Assembly: GCF_003334855.1 (NCBI RefSeq)
Contig: NZ_QOWE01000010.1
Span: forward strand, 1 to 64,000
DNA length: 64,000 nucleotides
Reading direction: 5' to 3'
From: Larkinella punicea
GTDB taxonomy: Bacteria > Bacteroidota > Bacteroidia > Cytophagales > Spirosomataceae
Made by a program: the position numbers and the translations under genes. Below the pieces are notes generated by a model. It was given only the letters and a program-made list of their open reading frames with translations, ran no database searches and had not been told where the DNA came from. Of the stretch, positions 17,402 through 25,307 are shown piece after piece. Numbering within the stretch: the stretch's first letter is position 1; each line of letters starts with the position of its first letter.

Positions 17402-18301
17402 ATGAAGCTAATCTACCTGTCTGTTATTCTGGGAATTTTGCTGGTTTCGAAGGGGTGGTCCCAGGACGTTTACTACGAACCAGGTCAGTCGCATATTCCC
17501 GGAACGTATGATTTTCTGCTCAAAAATGGCACCACGATACGCGGCCAATTCGTCCGGCGGGATAGCGCTTCGTATCTCATCCGGACCAAAAAGGAGGGCG
17601 ACCGGCTGTTGGCAGCCCATGAGATTCAGCGCGCCGATCTGGTTGGCGGCACCCTCCGCAGCGGCCCCGACTTTCCGAACGGTTTCCCCTTCCGATTATT
17701 TTTGATGCCCACGGCGTATATGCCGGAAAAAAAGAGCCTCTATTTTCAAAGCAGCTACGTTTTATTCAGTCGGCTGGATGTGGGAATCACCAAAAACCTG
17801 AGTGTGGGCACAACCTTTCAGACCCTGAATCCGCGGAATTTTCACACGTTTTCGGCCAAATACGGTGCCAAACTGCTGCCCAGAACCCACATCGCGCTGA
17901 ATGTCCAATATATCGGGATTCGTCTGAACGAACACTTGTTAACCAAACTGGGACTCGCCCAGGGCGTGGTGACCGTGGGCGATGCCGAGCGCAACATAAC
18001 CGTGGGAGCCGGGGTTACTTTCTCCCGGCAGGGCATTGCTTCGTCGGGTGTCGTCACCATCGGCTACGTCCGCAAACTGACGCCGGACCTGACGTTCATC
18101 AATCAGAACAACATTCTGGTGGGAGAGGCCATCGAGCCGCAATATACCTACCTGTCCGGTTTGACCTCGGCGGGCTTGCGTTTCAACCGCCGTCGACACG
18201 CGTTCGATACGGCGCTTCTGCTGCCCATCTACAGTTCCAACGGCCTGGTTCGCACCAGCCCACTGCCGTATCTGAGTTATATGGTTCGGATTGGGAAGTG
18301 A
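17402..18301 (+). CDS. Predicted outer-membrane beta-barrel protein
   Basis: I do not recognise a named family. The ATG at 17402 opens on a signal peptide (MKLIYLSVILGILLVSKGWSQ) and gives 299 residues. An N-terminal segment (FLLKNGTTIRGQFVRRDSASYLIRT) looks like a small beta domain. The rest alternates amphipathic strands (SLYFQSSYVLFSRLDVGITKNLSVGTTFQ, ITVGAGVTFSRQ, VVTIGYVRKLTPDLTFINQN) and ends in a short beta strand, YLSYMVRIGK. This pattern suggests an outer-membrane barrel. Its stop codon lies inside the left arm of a 40-bp inverted repeat. Confidence 0.6.
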   Translation: MKLIYLSVILGILLVSKGWSQDVYYEPGQSHIPGTYDFLLKNGTTIRGQFVRRDSASYLIRTKKEGDRLLAAHEIQRADLVGGTLRSGPDFPNGFPFRLFLMPTAYMPEKKSLYFQSSYVLFSRLDVGITKNLSVGTTFQTLNPRNFHTFSAKYGAKLLPRTHIALNVQYIGIRLNEHLLTKLGLAQGVVTVGDAERNITVGAGVTFSRQGIASSGVVTIGYVRKLTPDLTFINQNNILVGEAIEPQYTYLSGLTSAGLRFNRRRHAFDTALLLPIYSSNGLVRTSPLPYLSYMVRIGK

Positions 18302-18394
18302 GTGTAGAATAGAGAGGTGAGACAAGAGAGTAAAGACTAAAAACCGTTAAGGAGGTCTTTACTCTCTTGTCTCACCTCTCTATTCTACACTCAC
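18298..18394. repeat. Perfect 40-bp inverted repeat between convergent genes
   Basis: The arms at 18298-18337 and 18355-18394 are exact reverse complements, separated by 17 bases. The arms include the stop codons of both flanking convergent genes (TGA at 18299-18301 on plus, TGA at 18391-18393 on minus). The inner 24 bp (GAGGTGAGACAAGAGAGTAAAGAC) recurs with one change in the inverted repeat at 49178-49249. It probably works as a bidirectional terminator. Confidence 0.85.
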
Positions 18395-19581
18395 TCTTCA
18401 AAAAAACACACCGTTCCGCCCACCCAATCGAAGTCTTTGTTGAACCGAACACCAATCATTTCGCCCCGGCTTAAGCGTGCCAGATTAGTCAGGAGCGTCG
18501 GGCGCGGGTCTTTCTCGTGCCAAATGTAGAGCATCCGGATTTCGCACTTCACCAACCCGTCCGGCGACTGAATAACCGGTTCGTATTTGACTTTTTTCTG
18601 GAGTAAATAATTCTCTTTGTCAGAAATTGAATCCAGATCTTCCTTTGAAATATTCAGCATAACGCCACTGCCCGCGAAAGAAAAAAGCGGTTTTAAAACG
18701 TAATTTTCCAGATCGTCGGGATAGGTTTTTACCTGGTCCAGGTACTGACTGGTCGGCACGTAAGGGCTGTTCAGCAGAGGCAGCGTGTGTTTACTGATGC
18801 GGAAAAACCAGTTCGGGTGTCCAATCCATTCAACGTCTACATCGTCCGTCAACGAGAAAGCGGTTTTTAGCTCCGGAAAGTTTTCTAACTCGTCAAATAT
18901 CAGTCGGTTATAGATGCGTTTGATGTGATAACGCTGTCCGTCTTTTTCGTAAAAAAGCTTCCGTCCTTCCTTCTGTATGTTCGTCAGGCAAACCGCTTCG
19001 ATGCCCAGCATCTGGTGGGTGATGGCAAAGTCGATGCGGGTTTTCTGTTTTTCCGGGTAAATTTCCAGCAGAATCACCTGCTCCGGCGGCTCCGTTCCGA
19101 TGATCAGCCGACGCAGATGCTGGCGGTAGGTTTCGTCGGAATCGACATCGAACAGGTGATTGAAACCGTCGGGAATGGGAAAGTAGTTTCTGAAATTACC
19201 GGACAAATAAGACTGAAAACCGAATATCGACGGAAAGCCCTGCAATTCGATCAACTGCGGGAGTAAATCGCCGTTTTTATCTTTGCAAATGGCAAAGTCG
19301 ATGGCTAGAAAAGACGTATGTTCATTCTCATTCGGTACCCGCTGGCCCGGCGGAATGGCGCCTTCCGACCACGCTTTAAACTGCTCATCGGTGATCGTAT
19401 CAACAATCGAATCGCAGGCTTCCAGAATCCGGTTTTTCAAGGCCAATGGGACAAAAACCGGGGTTTCGGCCACCCGAAAATCCAGTTGTCCCGGATAATC
19501 GTGGTGAATCTGATCCAAAAAAGCCCGGTAATTTTCCGGGCTGAATGCTTCATTGTAGGCCTGACGAATCGATTGGATCAT
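18391..19581 (-). CDS. ATP-grasp-like protein of the amidoligase cluster
   Basis: The ATG at 19581 gives 396 residues; upstream codons in this frame look non-coding. The C-terminal half carries features of an ATP-grasp fold: YVLKPLFSFAGSGVMLN (nucleotide-binding lysine and glycine loop, about 290-306), VKCEIRMLYIW and LLTNLARLSRGEMIG (metal/phosphate ligands E-x-R and N-x-x-R). The N-terminal half is helical and less informative. It would join a carboxylate to an amine at the cost of ATP. It is the last gene of a minus-strand run with a class I amidotransferase (53 bp upstream), a carboxylate-amine ligase and another ATP-grasp enzyme. The family assignment is by motif only. Confidence 0.6.
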   Translation of the reverse strand: MIQSIRQAYNEAFSPENYRAFLDQIHHDYPGQLDFRVAETPVFVPLALKNRILEACDSIVDTITDEQFKAWSEGAIPPGQRVPNENEHTSFLAIDFAICKDKNGDLLPQLIELQGFPSIFGFQSYLSGNFRNYFPIPDGFNHLFDVDSDETYRQHLRRLIIGTEPPEQVILLEIYPEKQKTRIDFAITHQMLGIEAVCLTNIQKEGRKLFYEKDGQRYHIKRIYNRLIFDELENFPELKTAFSLTDDVDVEWIGHPNWFFRISKHTLPLLNSPYVPTSQYLDQVKTYPDDLENYVLKPLFSFAGSGVMLNISKEDLDSISDKENYLLQKKVKYEPVIQSPDGLVKCEIRMLYIWHEKDPRPTLLTNLARLSRGEMIGVRFNKDFDWVGGTVCFFEE

Positions 19582-19634
19582 AGTGGTTGGACGTGACCCG
19601 GATGTCTGAAAACCGGGCCACGTTTTAAAGGTGT

Positions 19635-20423
19635 TCAGATGGTTTGGCGCAGAAAATCCGGAATCAGTACCGATTCGGTCAGTCCGATTTTTTGAGGGTC
19701 CAGTAGCGACTCGACCATTTCGTTGTATTTTTCTTCGCCGTGGTTCTCGACAATCTGCTGTTTCTTCTCGTCTTTCATGAAATACCGCAACATGCCTTCG
19801 CCGTCGGCTTCCGGGTGAAACTGGGTTCCAAACACCTCGTCGGTAAACCGGACGGCCATGATCGCCCGTTCGTAGTCGACATGGGGGCGGATTTTTTCCA
19901 GACACAACACCTTGGCATCCAGCTCACTGATGCGCTCCCAATTGGGTTCAGTGAGTTGGTAATCCCGCGAATCGACCGCAAAAAACGGATCGGGTAATTT
20001 CTGAAACAGCGGATCGGTTTGACCTTCGTCGGTTTTGTGAATCGGGAAAATACCAAAGGAGGTCGACCGCCGTTTGCTGATGGTTCCGATGCCGAGGTGC
20101 CGTGATACCAACTGAAACGAATGGCAAATCAGAAATAGATATTTCTTTTGATTGCTCGTCCGGTTGTGCGAAAAAAGCTGGTCGATCAACTCAAAATAAG
20201 GTTCTTCCCAGGGCTCATCGCTCGGCAGCGGACTGCCGGGACCCCCACTCGAAATGTAAATATCGTAGTCGAGTCCGGGAATTTCGTTCTTGCCACGGAC
20301 ATCGAAAACCGTATGCGTTAATTCAAGCTGTTCTTTTTCGCTGATGTTCCGGATTAGTTGCAGAATACAGCGCATGCCTTCATTCGGGACATTGTTGTAT
20401 AGGTCCAGAACGGCCACTTTCAT
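19635..20423 (-). CDS. Class I glutamine amidotransferase-like protein
   Basis: It has 262 residues from the ATG at 20423 (an ATG three codons upstream at 20432 is equally possible). The GATase-1 fold is shown by IYISSGGPGSPLP (oxyanion region), the nucleophile elbow FLICHSFQL with Cys100, and GTQFHPEADGEGM with the His203/Glu205 pair. It therefore has the full catalytic triad and can probably hydrolyse glutamine or a gamma-glutamyl bond. Setting it among amide ligases suggests it supplies ammonia or trims gamma-glutamyl groups from the product. A 41-bp inverted repeat lies just upstream (20459-20552). Confidence 0.8.
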   Translation of the reverse strand: MKVAVLDLYNNVPNEGMRCILQLIRNISEKEQLELTHTVFDVRGKNEIPGLDYDIYISSGGPGSPLPSDEPWEEPYFELIDQLFSHNRTSNQKKYLFLICHSFQLVSRHLGIGTISKRRSTSFGIFPIHKTDEGQTDPLFQKLPDPFFAVDSRDYQLTEPNWERISELDAKVLCLEKIRPHVDYERAIMAVRFTDEVFGTQFHPEADGEGMLRYFMKDEKKQQIVENHGEEKYNEMVESLLDPQKIGLTESVLIPDFLRQTI

Positions 20424-20458
20424 AGTTTCCATTGGGTACGTTTCAAAGCTACAGTAAA

Positions 20459-20552
20459 CCCCCAACCGAAGCGTCGGCCCGGCCCCTGAAGGGGGCTTAT
20501 CGCACTCAGTATAAGCCCCCTTTAGGGGCCGGGCCGACGCTTCGGTTGAGGG
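20459..20552. repeat. 41-bp inverted repeat within amidoligase cluster
   Basis: The arms at 20459-20499 and 20512-20552 are near-perfect reverse complements with two mismatches and a 12-base spacer. The inner part contains the palindromic core CCCCTTTAGGGG shared with repeats at 23.4, 25.3 and 54.2 kb. It lies between the ligase stop and the amidotransferase start, so it could terminate or attenuate transcription inside the cluster. Confidence 0.85.
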
Positions 20553-20572
20553 CAATCATATCTAAAAGATAA

Positions 20573-21673
20573 CTATCTCAAACCGTGAGAAGTTTCCTCC
20601 ACGATGTAATCCACAACACGCTTGAGATCATTGGTTTGCCGAAAAACCGCCAACTGCCGGTCGGCACCGGTACCCATTTCGAGAATGGTTTTGACATATT
20701 CGACATCTTTCCGGCTGCCGAGTTCGTCGACCACATCGTCGATGAAATCGAGCAGTTCCTGCGCCAGGGTGTGGTAGGGAACCTCCTCCTGCTTGCCGAA
20801 GTCGATCAGTTTTCCTTCAATACCGTACCGGGCCGCCCGCCATTTGTTTTCGTTGATCAGCAGCCGGCGATAGGGCCTGAAATTCAGGTTCTGCTTGTGG
20901 AGTTTGTGGATCTTCACCACCAGCGCCTGCATCACGGCCGCCAGACAAATCGTTTCATCGACCCGCATCGGCACGTCACAAATCCGGAATTCGATGGTGT
21001 CGAAAAACGGATGGAGCCGGATGTCCCACCAGATTTTCTTGCCGTTGTCGATGCAGTTCGTCTTGACCAGCAGGTTGATGTAATCGTCATATTCGGCCGC
21101 CGACGAAAAATAGTCGGGAATGCCCGTTCGCGGAAATTTGTCAAACACCTTGGAACGGTACGACTTGAAACCGGTATTTCGTCCGCACCAAAACGGCGAA
21201 TTGGTCGACAGGGCATACACATGGGGCAGAAAATACCGCAAAGCGTTCATGATGTGAAGTCCTTCGTTGCGGTTTTCGATGCCGACGTGAACGTGCAGGC
21301 CAAAAATCAGGTTCGAGCGGGCCACGTCGCGCATCTCATCGATGAGCTTGTCGTAGCGTTCGTTGTCGGTGATGAGCTGATCCTGCCAGTCGGAAATGGG
21401 GTGGGTGCCCGCTGCCGCAATCCGCAGGTTCTGCTTGTCGGCCAGGTCGAGAACCATCTTGCGGAGGTAGGTAACTTCCTCGCGGGCTTCGTGAATGTTC
21501 GTGCAGATGTTCGTGCCGACTTCCACCACGGCCTGGTGCATCTCGGCTTTCACCCGTTCCTGCAACTGAATTTGACCGCCCTCCACAATTTTCGACATGT
21601 GCGAACGCAATTCGCGCGTGACGGGGTCGATCGTCTGAAATTCTTCTTCGATTCCTAACGTGAATACTGGCAT
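20573..21673 (-). CDS. Carboxylate-amine ligase, glutamate-cysteine ligase 2 family (YbdK-like)
   Basis: The ATG at 21673 gives 366 residues and the family N-terminus PVFTLGIEEEFQTIDP. Upstream sequence in frame overlaps the next gene's Lys-rich tail and is excluded. Conserved parts of the glutamine-synthetase-like fold are visible: EVGTNICTNIHEAREEV, IAAAGTHPISDWQ, IFGLHVHVGIEN (metal-binding histidines) and WDIRLHPFFDTIEFRICD. Family members ligate glutamate to an amine such as cysteine, though YbdK itself is only weakly active in that reaction. It lies 31 bp after an ATP-grasp gene, almost certainly in one operon. Confidence 0.88.
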   Translation of the reverse strand: MPVFTLGIEEEFQTIDPVTRELRSHMSKIVEGGQIQLQERVKAEMHQAVVEVGTNICTNIHEAREEVTYLRKMVLDLADKQNLRIAAAGTHPISDWQDQLITDNERYDKLIDEMRDVARSNLIFGLHVHVGIENRNEGLHIMNALRYFLPHVYALSTNSPFWCGRNTGFKSYRSKVFDKFPRTGIPDYFSSAAEYDDYINLLVKTNCIDNGKKIWWDIRLHPFFDTIEFRICDVPMRVDETICLAAVMQALVVKIHKLHKQNLNFRPYRRLLINENKWRAARYGIEGKLIDFGKQEEVPYHTLAQELLDFIDDVVDELGSRKDVEYVKTILEMGTGADRQLAVFRQTNDLKRVVDYIVEETSHGLR

Positions 21674-21704
21674 GAAACAGAGTTGGGCTGCGTGAACCGA
21701 TTCC

Positions 21705-22733
21705 TTATTTTGCTTTTTTCGCCTTTTTCTTTTCGACGGGTGCTGCCACCGGTTCTTCCACCAGTGTTTCCGGAACAAAAAGCCGACCCTGCGATGAGCT
21801 TTGAATATACGAACCCCAGGTCAGGTTGTCTGCCCCCGGTTTTTGGGCTTTCGCCCTTGCAATGGCCATCGTGGCGGCTGCTTCCACAACCCAGTCGAAA
21901 TTGGCCTGGCCCACCGAATGAATATCGGCGTCCGGGGCCGGGTTGCAGAAGTCAATGGCGTAGGGAATGCCGTCGCGGATGGCAAACTCGACCGTGTTAA
22001 AATCGTAACCCAGCGCCCGGTTGAGGGCGATGACGTAGTCTTTAACGGTGGCCATCAATTTTTTGTAGGCATCGCCGGTTACTTTCGGTTCAGCCGCGTA
22101 GCGCAGGTGGTGCGGGTTGCGCGGTTCGTAGGGCATAATCCGGACGTCGGTGCCGCCGATGCAGTAGCAGCGGAAATAATCATCGAAAATGATTTCTTCC
22201 TGCAACATCATCACCAACTGGGCGGTTTCGGCGTATTTTTCCCACAGATCCTCCGCGTTGTAGATTTTGTAAACACTTTTCCAGCCACCGCCGGAATGCG
22301 GTTTCATGTAAGCGGGAAAACCGATGTACTTGAAAATGAACTCCCAATCCATCATTTTCAGGTTGCGGAACGAGTTTTCGTTCGTGTCGTCGGGTCGGTC
22401 TTTCGAGGGCAGCAGGACGGTGTTCGGAACCGGCACATTCAGTTTGGTCGCAATCGCATTGTTAAAAAACTTCTCGTCGGCACTCCACCAGAAGGGGTTG
22501 TTGATGACGGCGGTTCCGCTCAGGGCTGCGTTTTTGAGGTAGGCCCGGTAAAACGGAACGTCCTGTGAAATCCGGTCGATGATGACGGCGTAGTCGGTGG
22601 CTTCGCCCTGAACGACTTTGTCGATGGTCACAAATTCGGCCACGATGTCGGTTTCATTTTTGCTGTTGACGCGGTCGACGAAGGCTTGCGGAAAGGAGTT
22701 TTCCTGCCCAAATAGTATTCCAATTTTCTTCAT
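21705..22733 (-). CDS. ATP-grasp amide ligase
   Basis: This is a 342-residue protein of the D-Ala-D-Ala ligase/glutathione-synthetase type. Recognisable parts are an N-terminal pre-ATP-grasp domain (KKIGILFGQENSFPQAFVDR), YIGFPAYMKPHSGGGWKSVYKI (nucleotide-binding lysine and glycine loop), MMLQEEIIFDDYFRCYCIGG (adenine-pocket strand and E-x-R-like region) and FNTVEFAIRDGIPYAIDFCNPAPDADIHS (E...D-x-N metal ligands). A short Lys/Ala tail (EKKKAKKAK) ends the protein. The expected reaction is amide bond formation through an acyl phosphate. It is upstream of the carboxylate-amine ligase (31 bp gap) and 51 bp after the DinB gene, in the same direction. Confidence 0.88.
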   Translation of the reverse strand: MKKIGILFGQENSFPQAFVDRVNSKNETDIVAEFVTIDKVVQGEATDYAVIIDRISQDVPFYRAYLKNAALSGTAVINNPFWWSADEKFFNNAIATKLNVPVPNTVLLPSKDRPDDTNENSFRNLKMMDWEFIFKYIGFPAYMKPHSGGGWKSVYKIYNAEDLWEKYAETAQLVMMLQEEIIFDDYFRCYCIGGTDVRIMPYEPRNPHHLRYAAEPKVTGDAYKKLMATVKDYVIALNRALGYDFNTVEFAIRDGIPYAIDFCNPAPDADIHSVGQANFDWVVEAAATMAIARAKAQKPGADNLTWGSYIQSSSQGRLFVPETLVEEPVAAPVEKKKAKKAK

Positions 22734-22784
22734 ATGCGTTTTATGGGATCAAAATCGGTCGTAACGGAATAAAGGGTTAGCGCA

Positions 22785-23255
22785 CTAAAATTGTTTAAAA
22801 TGATGCCCCAGATGCGCCACATAATCGTCGATGAGCCACAACAGGGTAACCGTCGGAGAACCATCAGGCGGTATGACCGGCTTTTGAAGGGTTTCCTCCG
22901 GTATATTTTCGGTAACATACAAAATTTGTCGGTTCAACGATTGCCAGTACGTCAGTAAATGTTCCAGCGGTAGTTCCTGATAGCGGTTATAGACCACCGA
23001 CTGGTTCTGGTTATACCGTTGAACCACAAACGGTGGCGGCAGAAACTGCGCGTCAGTAAACCGTTTGAGGTTGTTGAGTCCTGAATCGATCAAATGCCCC
23101 AGAATCTCCTTCTTGGACCATTTTCCGGGATTTCGGAAGGTCAATTCCTCCTCACTGAATCCCCGCAAACGCACCGGAACTTCCTCGAGGTACGTTCGAA
23201 GTTGTTGCAAAGCCTCCGGCAGCGGGCGCTGGTTTTCGATATAGCCGTATTTCAA
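22785..23255 (-). CDS. DinB-family protein
   Basis: This is a 156-residue four-helix-bundle protein of the DinB/YfiT superfamily from a TTG start (no ATG available before the conserved region). The metal-ligand pattern is visible as WSKKEILGHLIDSG (first His) and the C-terminal DDYVAHLGHHFKQF (H-x-x-x-H type). Superfamily members include bacillithiol and mycothiol S-transferases and metal-dependent hydrolases; many are uncharacterised. Its place next to a GCS2-family ligase and ATP-grasp enzymes makes a thiol-related role conceivable, but that is inference. Confidence 0.75.
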   Translation of the reverse strand: MKYGYIENQRPLPEALQQLRTYLEEVPVRLRGFSEEELTFRNPGKWSKKEILGHLIDSGLNNLKRFTDAQFLPPPFVVQRYNQNQSVVYNRYQELPLEHLLTYWQSLNRQILYVTENIPEETLQKPVIPPDGSPTVTLLWLIDDYVAHLGHHFKQF

Positions 23256-23397
23256 AACGGAAGGTGGTTTACGGTTTACAGTTTTCGGTTTACGGTGTGG
23301 TTCCCTGACCGGACTGACACATGCCGTATTTTTCTTTCGTTATTCAAAATTCGATGTTCCGTATTCGATTAGGACTTACGTCTGATAATTCTTTATA

Positions 23398-23496
23398 CTT
23401 TCGCTTTTTGCCCCTAAATCCCCTAAAGGGGACTTGGACACGGCTTAATCCGGATGCAAAAAGTCCCCTTTAGGGGATTTAGGGGCAAAAGCGAAA
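23398..23496. repeat. Hairpin element, CCCCTTTAGGGG family, copy 1
   Basis: The left arm 23398-23433 (CTTTCGCTTTTTGCCCCTAA... ends GGGGACT) pairs with 23461-23496 (AGTCCCCTTTAGGGG... ends GCGAAAG), with one extra T. The loop GGACACGGCTTAATCCGGATGCAAAA resembles the reverse complement of the loop in the element at 25277-25350, so loop and arms form one repeated unit. It lies in the 316-bp gap between two minus-strand genes. Confidence 0.85.
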
Positions 23497-23520
23497 GCCC
23501 TATCGATATTAAAAATGAAC

Positions 23521-23546
23521 GCGTCAGCCCCCGTAAACCGTAAACC
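23521..23546. repeat. GTAAACCGTAAACC repeat, family with 54.7 kb
   Basis: The 26 bases at 23521-23546 match 54690-54715 at 25 of 26 positions. A partly complementary counterpart (GGTTTACGGTTTACAG and a second CGGTTTACGG) lies at about 23267-23300, so the whole 23256-23571 gap is flanked by these units with the CCCCTTTAGGGG hairpin between them. I see no gene in this gap. Confidence 0.6.
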
Positions 23547-23571
23547 CAAAACCGAATAGCGTAAACCGAAT

Positions 23572-24276
23572 TTACACCTGTGACAGATAATGCGGAAACA
23601 TTTCACGCCAGACGGGCCAGTCATGCGCGCCCCAGGGACGCACATCGAGCCAGTGGTGAATGCCTTTGCGGTTCAGGATGCCCGACATCGCATAGTTATC
23701 CGGTTTGCAGAAATCATGCTCCGATGTCCCCAGAATGATTTTCATATGGTAAAACTGGTCATTGTGGGCGTTCGGAATGTAATCCGGCGGGTTGTTAAAA
23801 TAGACGTTGTCGTCGTAATACCCACTCATGAACGATTTAATGTCGAACTTGGCACCCATCGACCAGAGGTGCGCCACTTTGTCGGGATGGCGGAATGCGA
23901 AGTTGAGCGCCTGAAAACCGCCGAAACTGCACCCGCCCACCGCGATTTTTCCGACCTGACACTCGTGCTGAATCCACGGAACCAGTTCCTCGTTCACCAT
24001 TTTGTCGTACCAGAGGTGGTTTTGAATCCGGACCGATGGATGCAGGTGTTTGGCATACCAGCTATCCCGGTCGATGCTGTCGATGCAATAAATTTTAACT
24101 TTCCGGTTGTCGACAAACCACTGGGCGGATTCGATCAGTTTAAAGTCTTTGGCTTCGTAATAGCGTCCCATCGTGGTGGGGAAAAGGAGTACGGGGTAGC
24201 CCCAGTCGCCGTAAACCAGCATTTCAATGTCGCGACCCAGGTGGTGCGAATACCATTTTCTGTAGTGTTCCTGCAA
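23572..24276 (-). CDS. Alpha/beta-hydrolase, esterase family
   Basis: The start is uncertain. The frame is open from a TTG at 24378; I choose the TTG at 24276, which gives 234 residues and the family N-terminus QEHYRKWYSHHLGRDIEMLVYG. Signatures are YPVLLFPTTMGRYYEAKDFKLI, the nucleophile elbow GKIAVGGCSFGGFQALNFAFRHP (Gly-Cys-Ser-Phe-Gly-Gly), and SGYYDDNVYFNNPPDY. A late His comes in RPWGAHDWPVW, which would complete a Ser-Asp/Glu-His triad. It has no signal peptide and is probably cytoplasmic. A second, unrelated-sequence esterase of the same fold starts divergently at 24435, so the pair flanks a shared promoter region. Confidence 0.8.
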   Translation of the reverse strand: MQEHYRKWYSHHLGRDIEMLVYGDWGYPVLLFPTTMGRYYEAKDFKLIESAQWFVDNRKVKIYCIDSIDRDSWYAKHLHPSVRIQNHLWYDKMVNEELVPWIQHECQVGKIAVGGCSFGGFQALNFAFRHPDKVAHLWSMGAKFDIKSFMSGYYDDNVYFNNPPDYIPNAHNDQFYHMKIILGTSEHDFCKPDNYAMSGILNRKGIHHWLDVRPWGAHDWPVWREMFPHYLSQV

Positions 24277-24434
24277 AATATCGGTTGGTTTTTTGTTGAT
24301 GATTACGGAGGAAAGATAACCATATTTACGAATTTCCACGAAAACTGTCCGTAATTTTGGGGTAATTAGCCGATCCAATCCGGTAAGCCCTTAGCGGAAT
24401 GAAGGAATGGTGAATGTGTTGTAACGTTCTTATA

Positions 24435-25307
24435 ATGAGTAGAATTGGTGAAATAACTTCGTTTGCCGATGGGGTGACGAGCCACGTTGACACCGGTTTG
24501 GTATCCGTTTACCTGAACCGGAGCGTCCGGCTGGATGTCGTTTTGCCGAAAGAATACGCGGGTTCAGATGAGTCTTTTCCGGTCCTGTACCTCAACGATG
24601 GGCAGGACCTGGAACGACTCCGTATGATCACGGTTTTGAATTCATTGTATCATCAAAAAGCTATCCAGCCGTTTATTCTGGTTGCCATTCACTGCGGGGA
24701 CCGGATTCAGGAATACGGCGTGGCTGCAAAGGCCGATTACCTTCACCGGGGGGCCAAAGCGGGCCTTTACGCGGATTTTGTTGTTCACGAATTACTCCCC
24801 TACGTACGGAAACAATACCGGGTTTCGACTGATCCTGAGCAGTCGGTTTTTGCCGGTTTTTCGCTCGGTGGCCTGTCGGCTTTCGATCTGGTTTGGCATC
24901 GCCCGGAACTGTTTCGAAAAGCCGGCGTGTTTTCGGGTTCGTTCTGGTGGCGGCAACGCGGACTGAACGATGGCTATTCGGATGACAGCGACCGAATTAT
25001 GCACGCGCAGGTTCGCAAAACGGAGCCACCGGTCGGTTCGGCGTTCTGGTTCCAAACCGGTACGCTGGACGAAACCGACGACCGTGACCACGACGGCATT
25101 ATCGACTCCATTGCCGACACCCTCGACCTGATTGCTGAAGTAGAACGCCGGGGTTTTCGCTGGGGCCGCGATGTTCAATATGTGGAAGTGAAAGACGGTC
25201 GGCACGATCCCGAAACCTGGGGGCAGGTGATGCCGCAATTTTTGACCTGGGCGTTTGCCAGGACTTTAGCGCGTTTGCCCCTAAATCCCCTGAAGGGGAC
25301 TTCTTAA
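24435..25307 (+). CDS. Alpha/beta-hydrolase, Fes-like putative esterase
   Basis: It has 290 residues from the ATG at 24435 (an in-frame ATG at 24414 adds seven residues). The enterochelin-esterase-like fold shows in VRLDVVLPKEYAGSDESFPVLYLNDGQD, PYVRKQYRV and the nucleophile elbow SVFAGFSLGGLSAFDLVWHRPELF; His in VKDGRHDPETW completes the triad. A DRDHDGIID segment (nt 25080-25106) resembles an EF-hand/thrombospondin-type calcium loop. The last eleven residues (RLPLNPLKGTS) and the stop are encoded by the left arm of an intergenic hairpin element, so the natural C-terminus may have been replaced by repeat sequence. Confidence 0.82.
   Translation: MSRIGEITSFADGVTSHVDTGLVSVYLNRSVRLDVVLPKEYAGSDESFPVLYLNDGQDLERLRMITVLNSLYHQKAIQPFILVAIHCGDRIQEYGVAAKADYLHRGAKAGLYADFVVHELLPYVRKQYRVSTDPEQSVFAGFSLGGLSAFDLVWHRPELFRKAGVFSGSFWWRQRGLNDGYSDDSDRIMHAQVRKTEPPVGSAFWFQTGTLDETDDRDHDGIIDSIADTLDLIAEVERRGFRWGRDVQYVEVKDGRHDPETWGQVMPQFLTWAFARTLARLPLNPLKGTS

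Noticed and set aside
19582-19905. N-terminal extension of the ATP-grasp-like protein
   Set aside because: Codons are Arg/Pro-rich and overlap the end of the upstream amidotransferase gene; the ATG at 19581 gives a coherent protein.
20585-21658. Antisense open frame (357 codons) over the carboxylate-amine ligase gene
   Set aside because: Same mirror-frame composition; the minus-strand gene has clear family motifs.
23590-24354. Antisense open frame over the esterase at 23572-24276
   Set aside because: Mirror of a well-supported gene; no recognisable domain or start signal.
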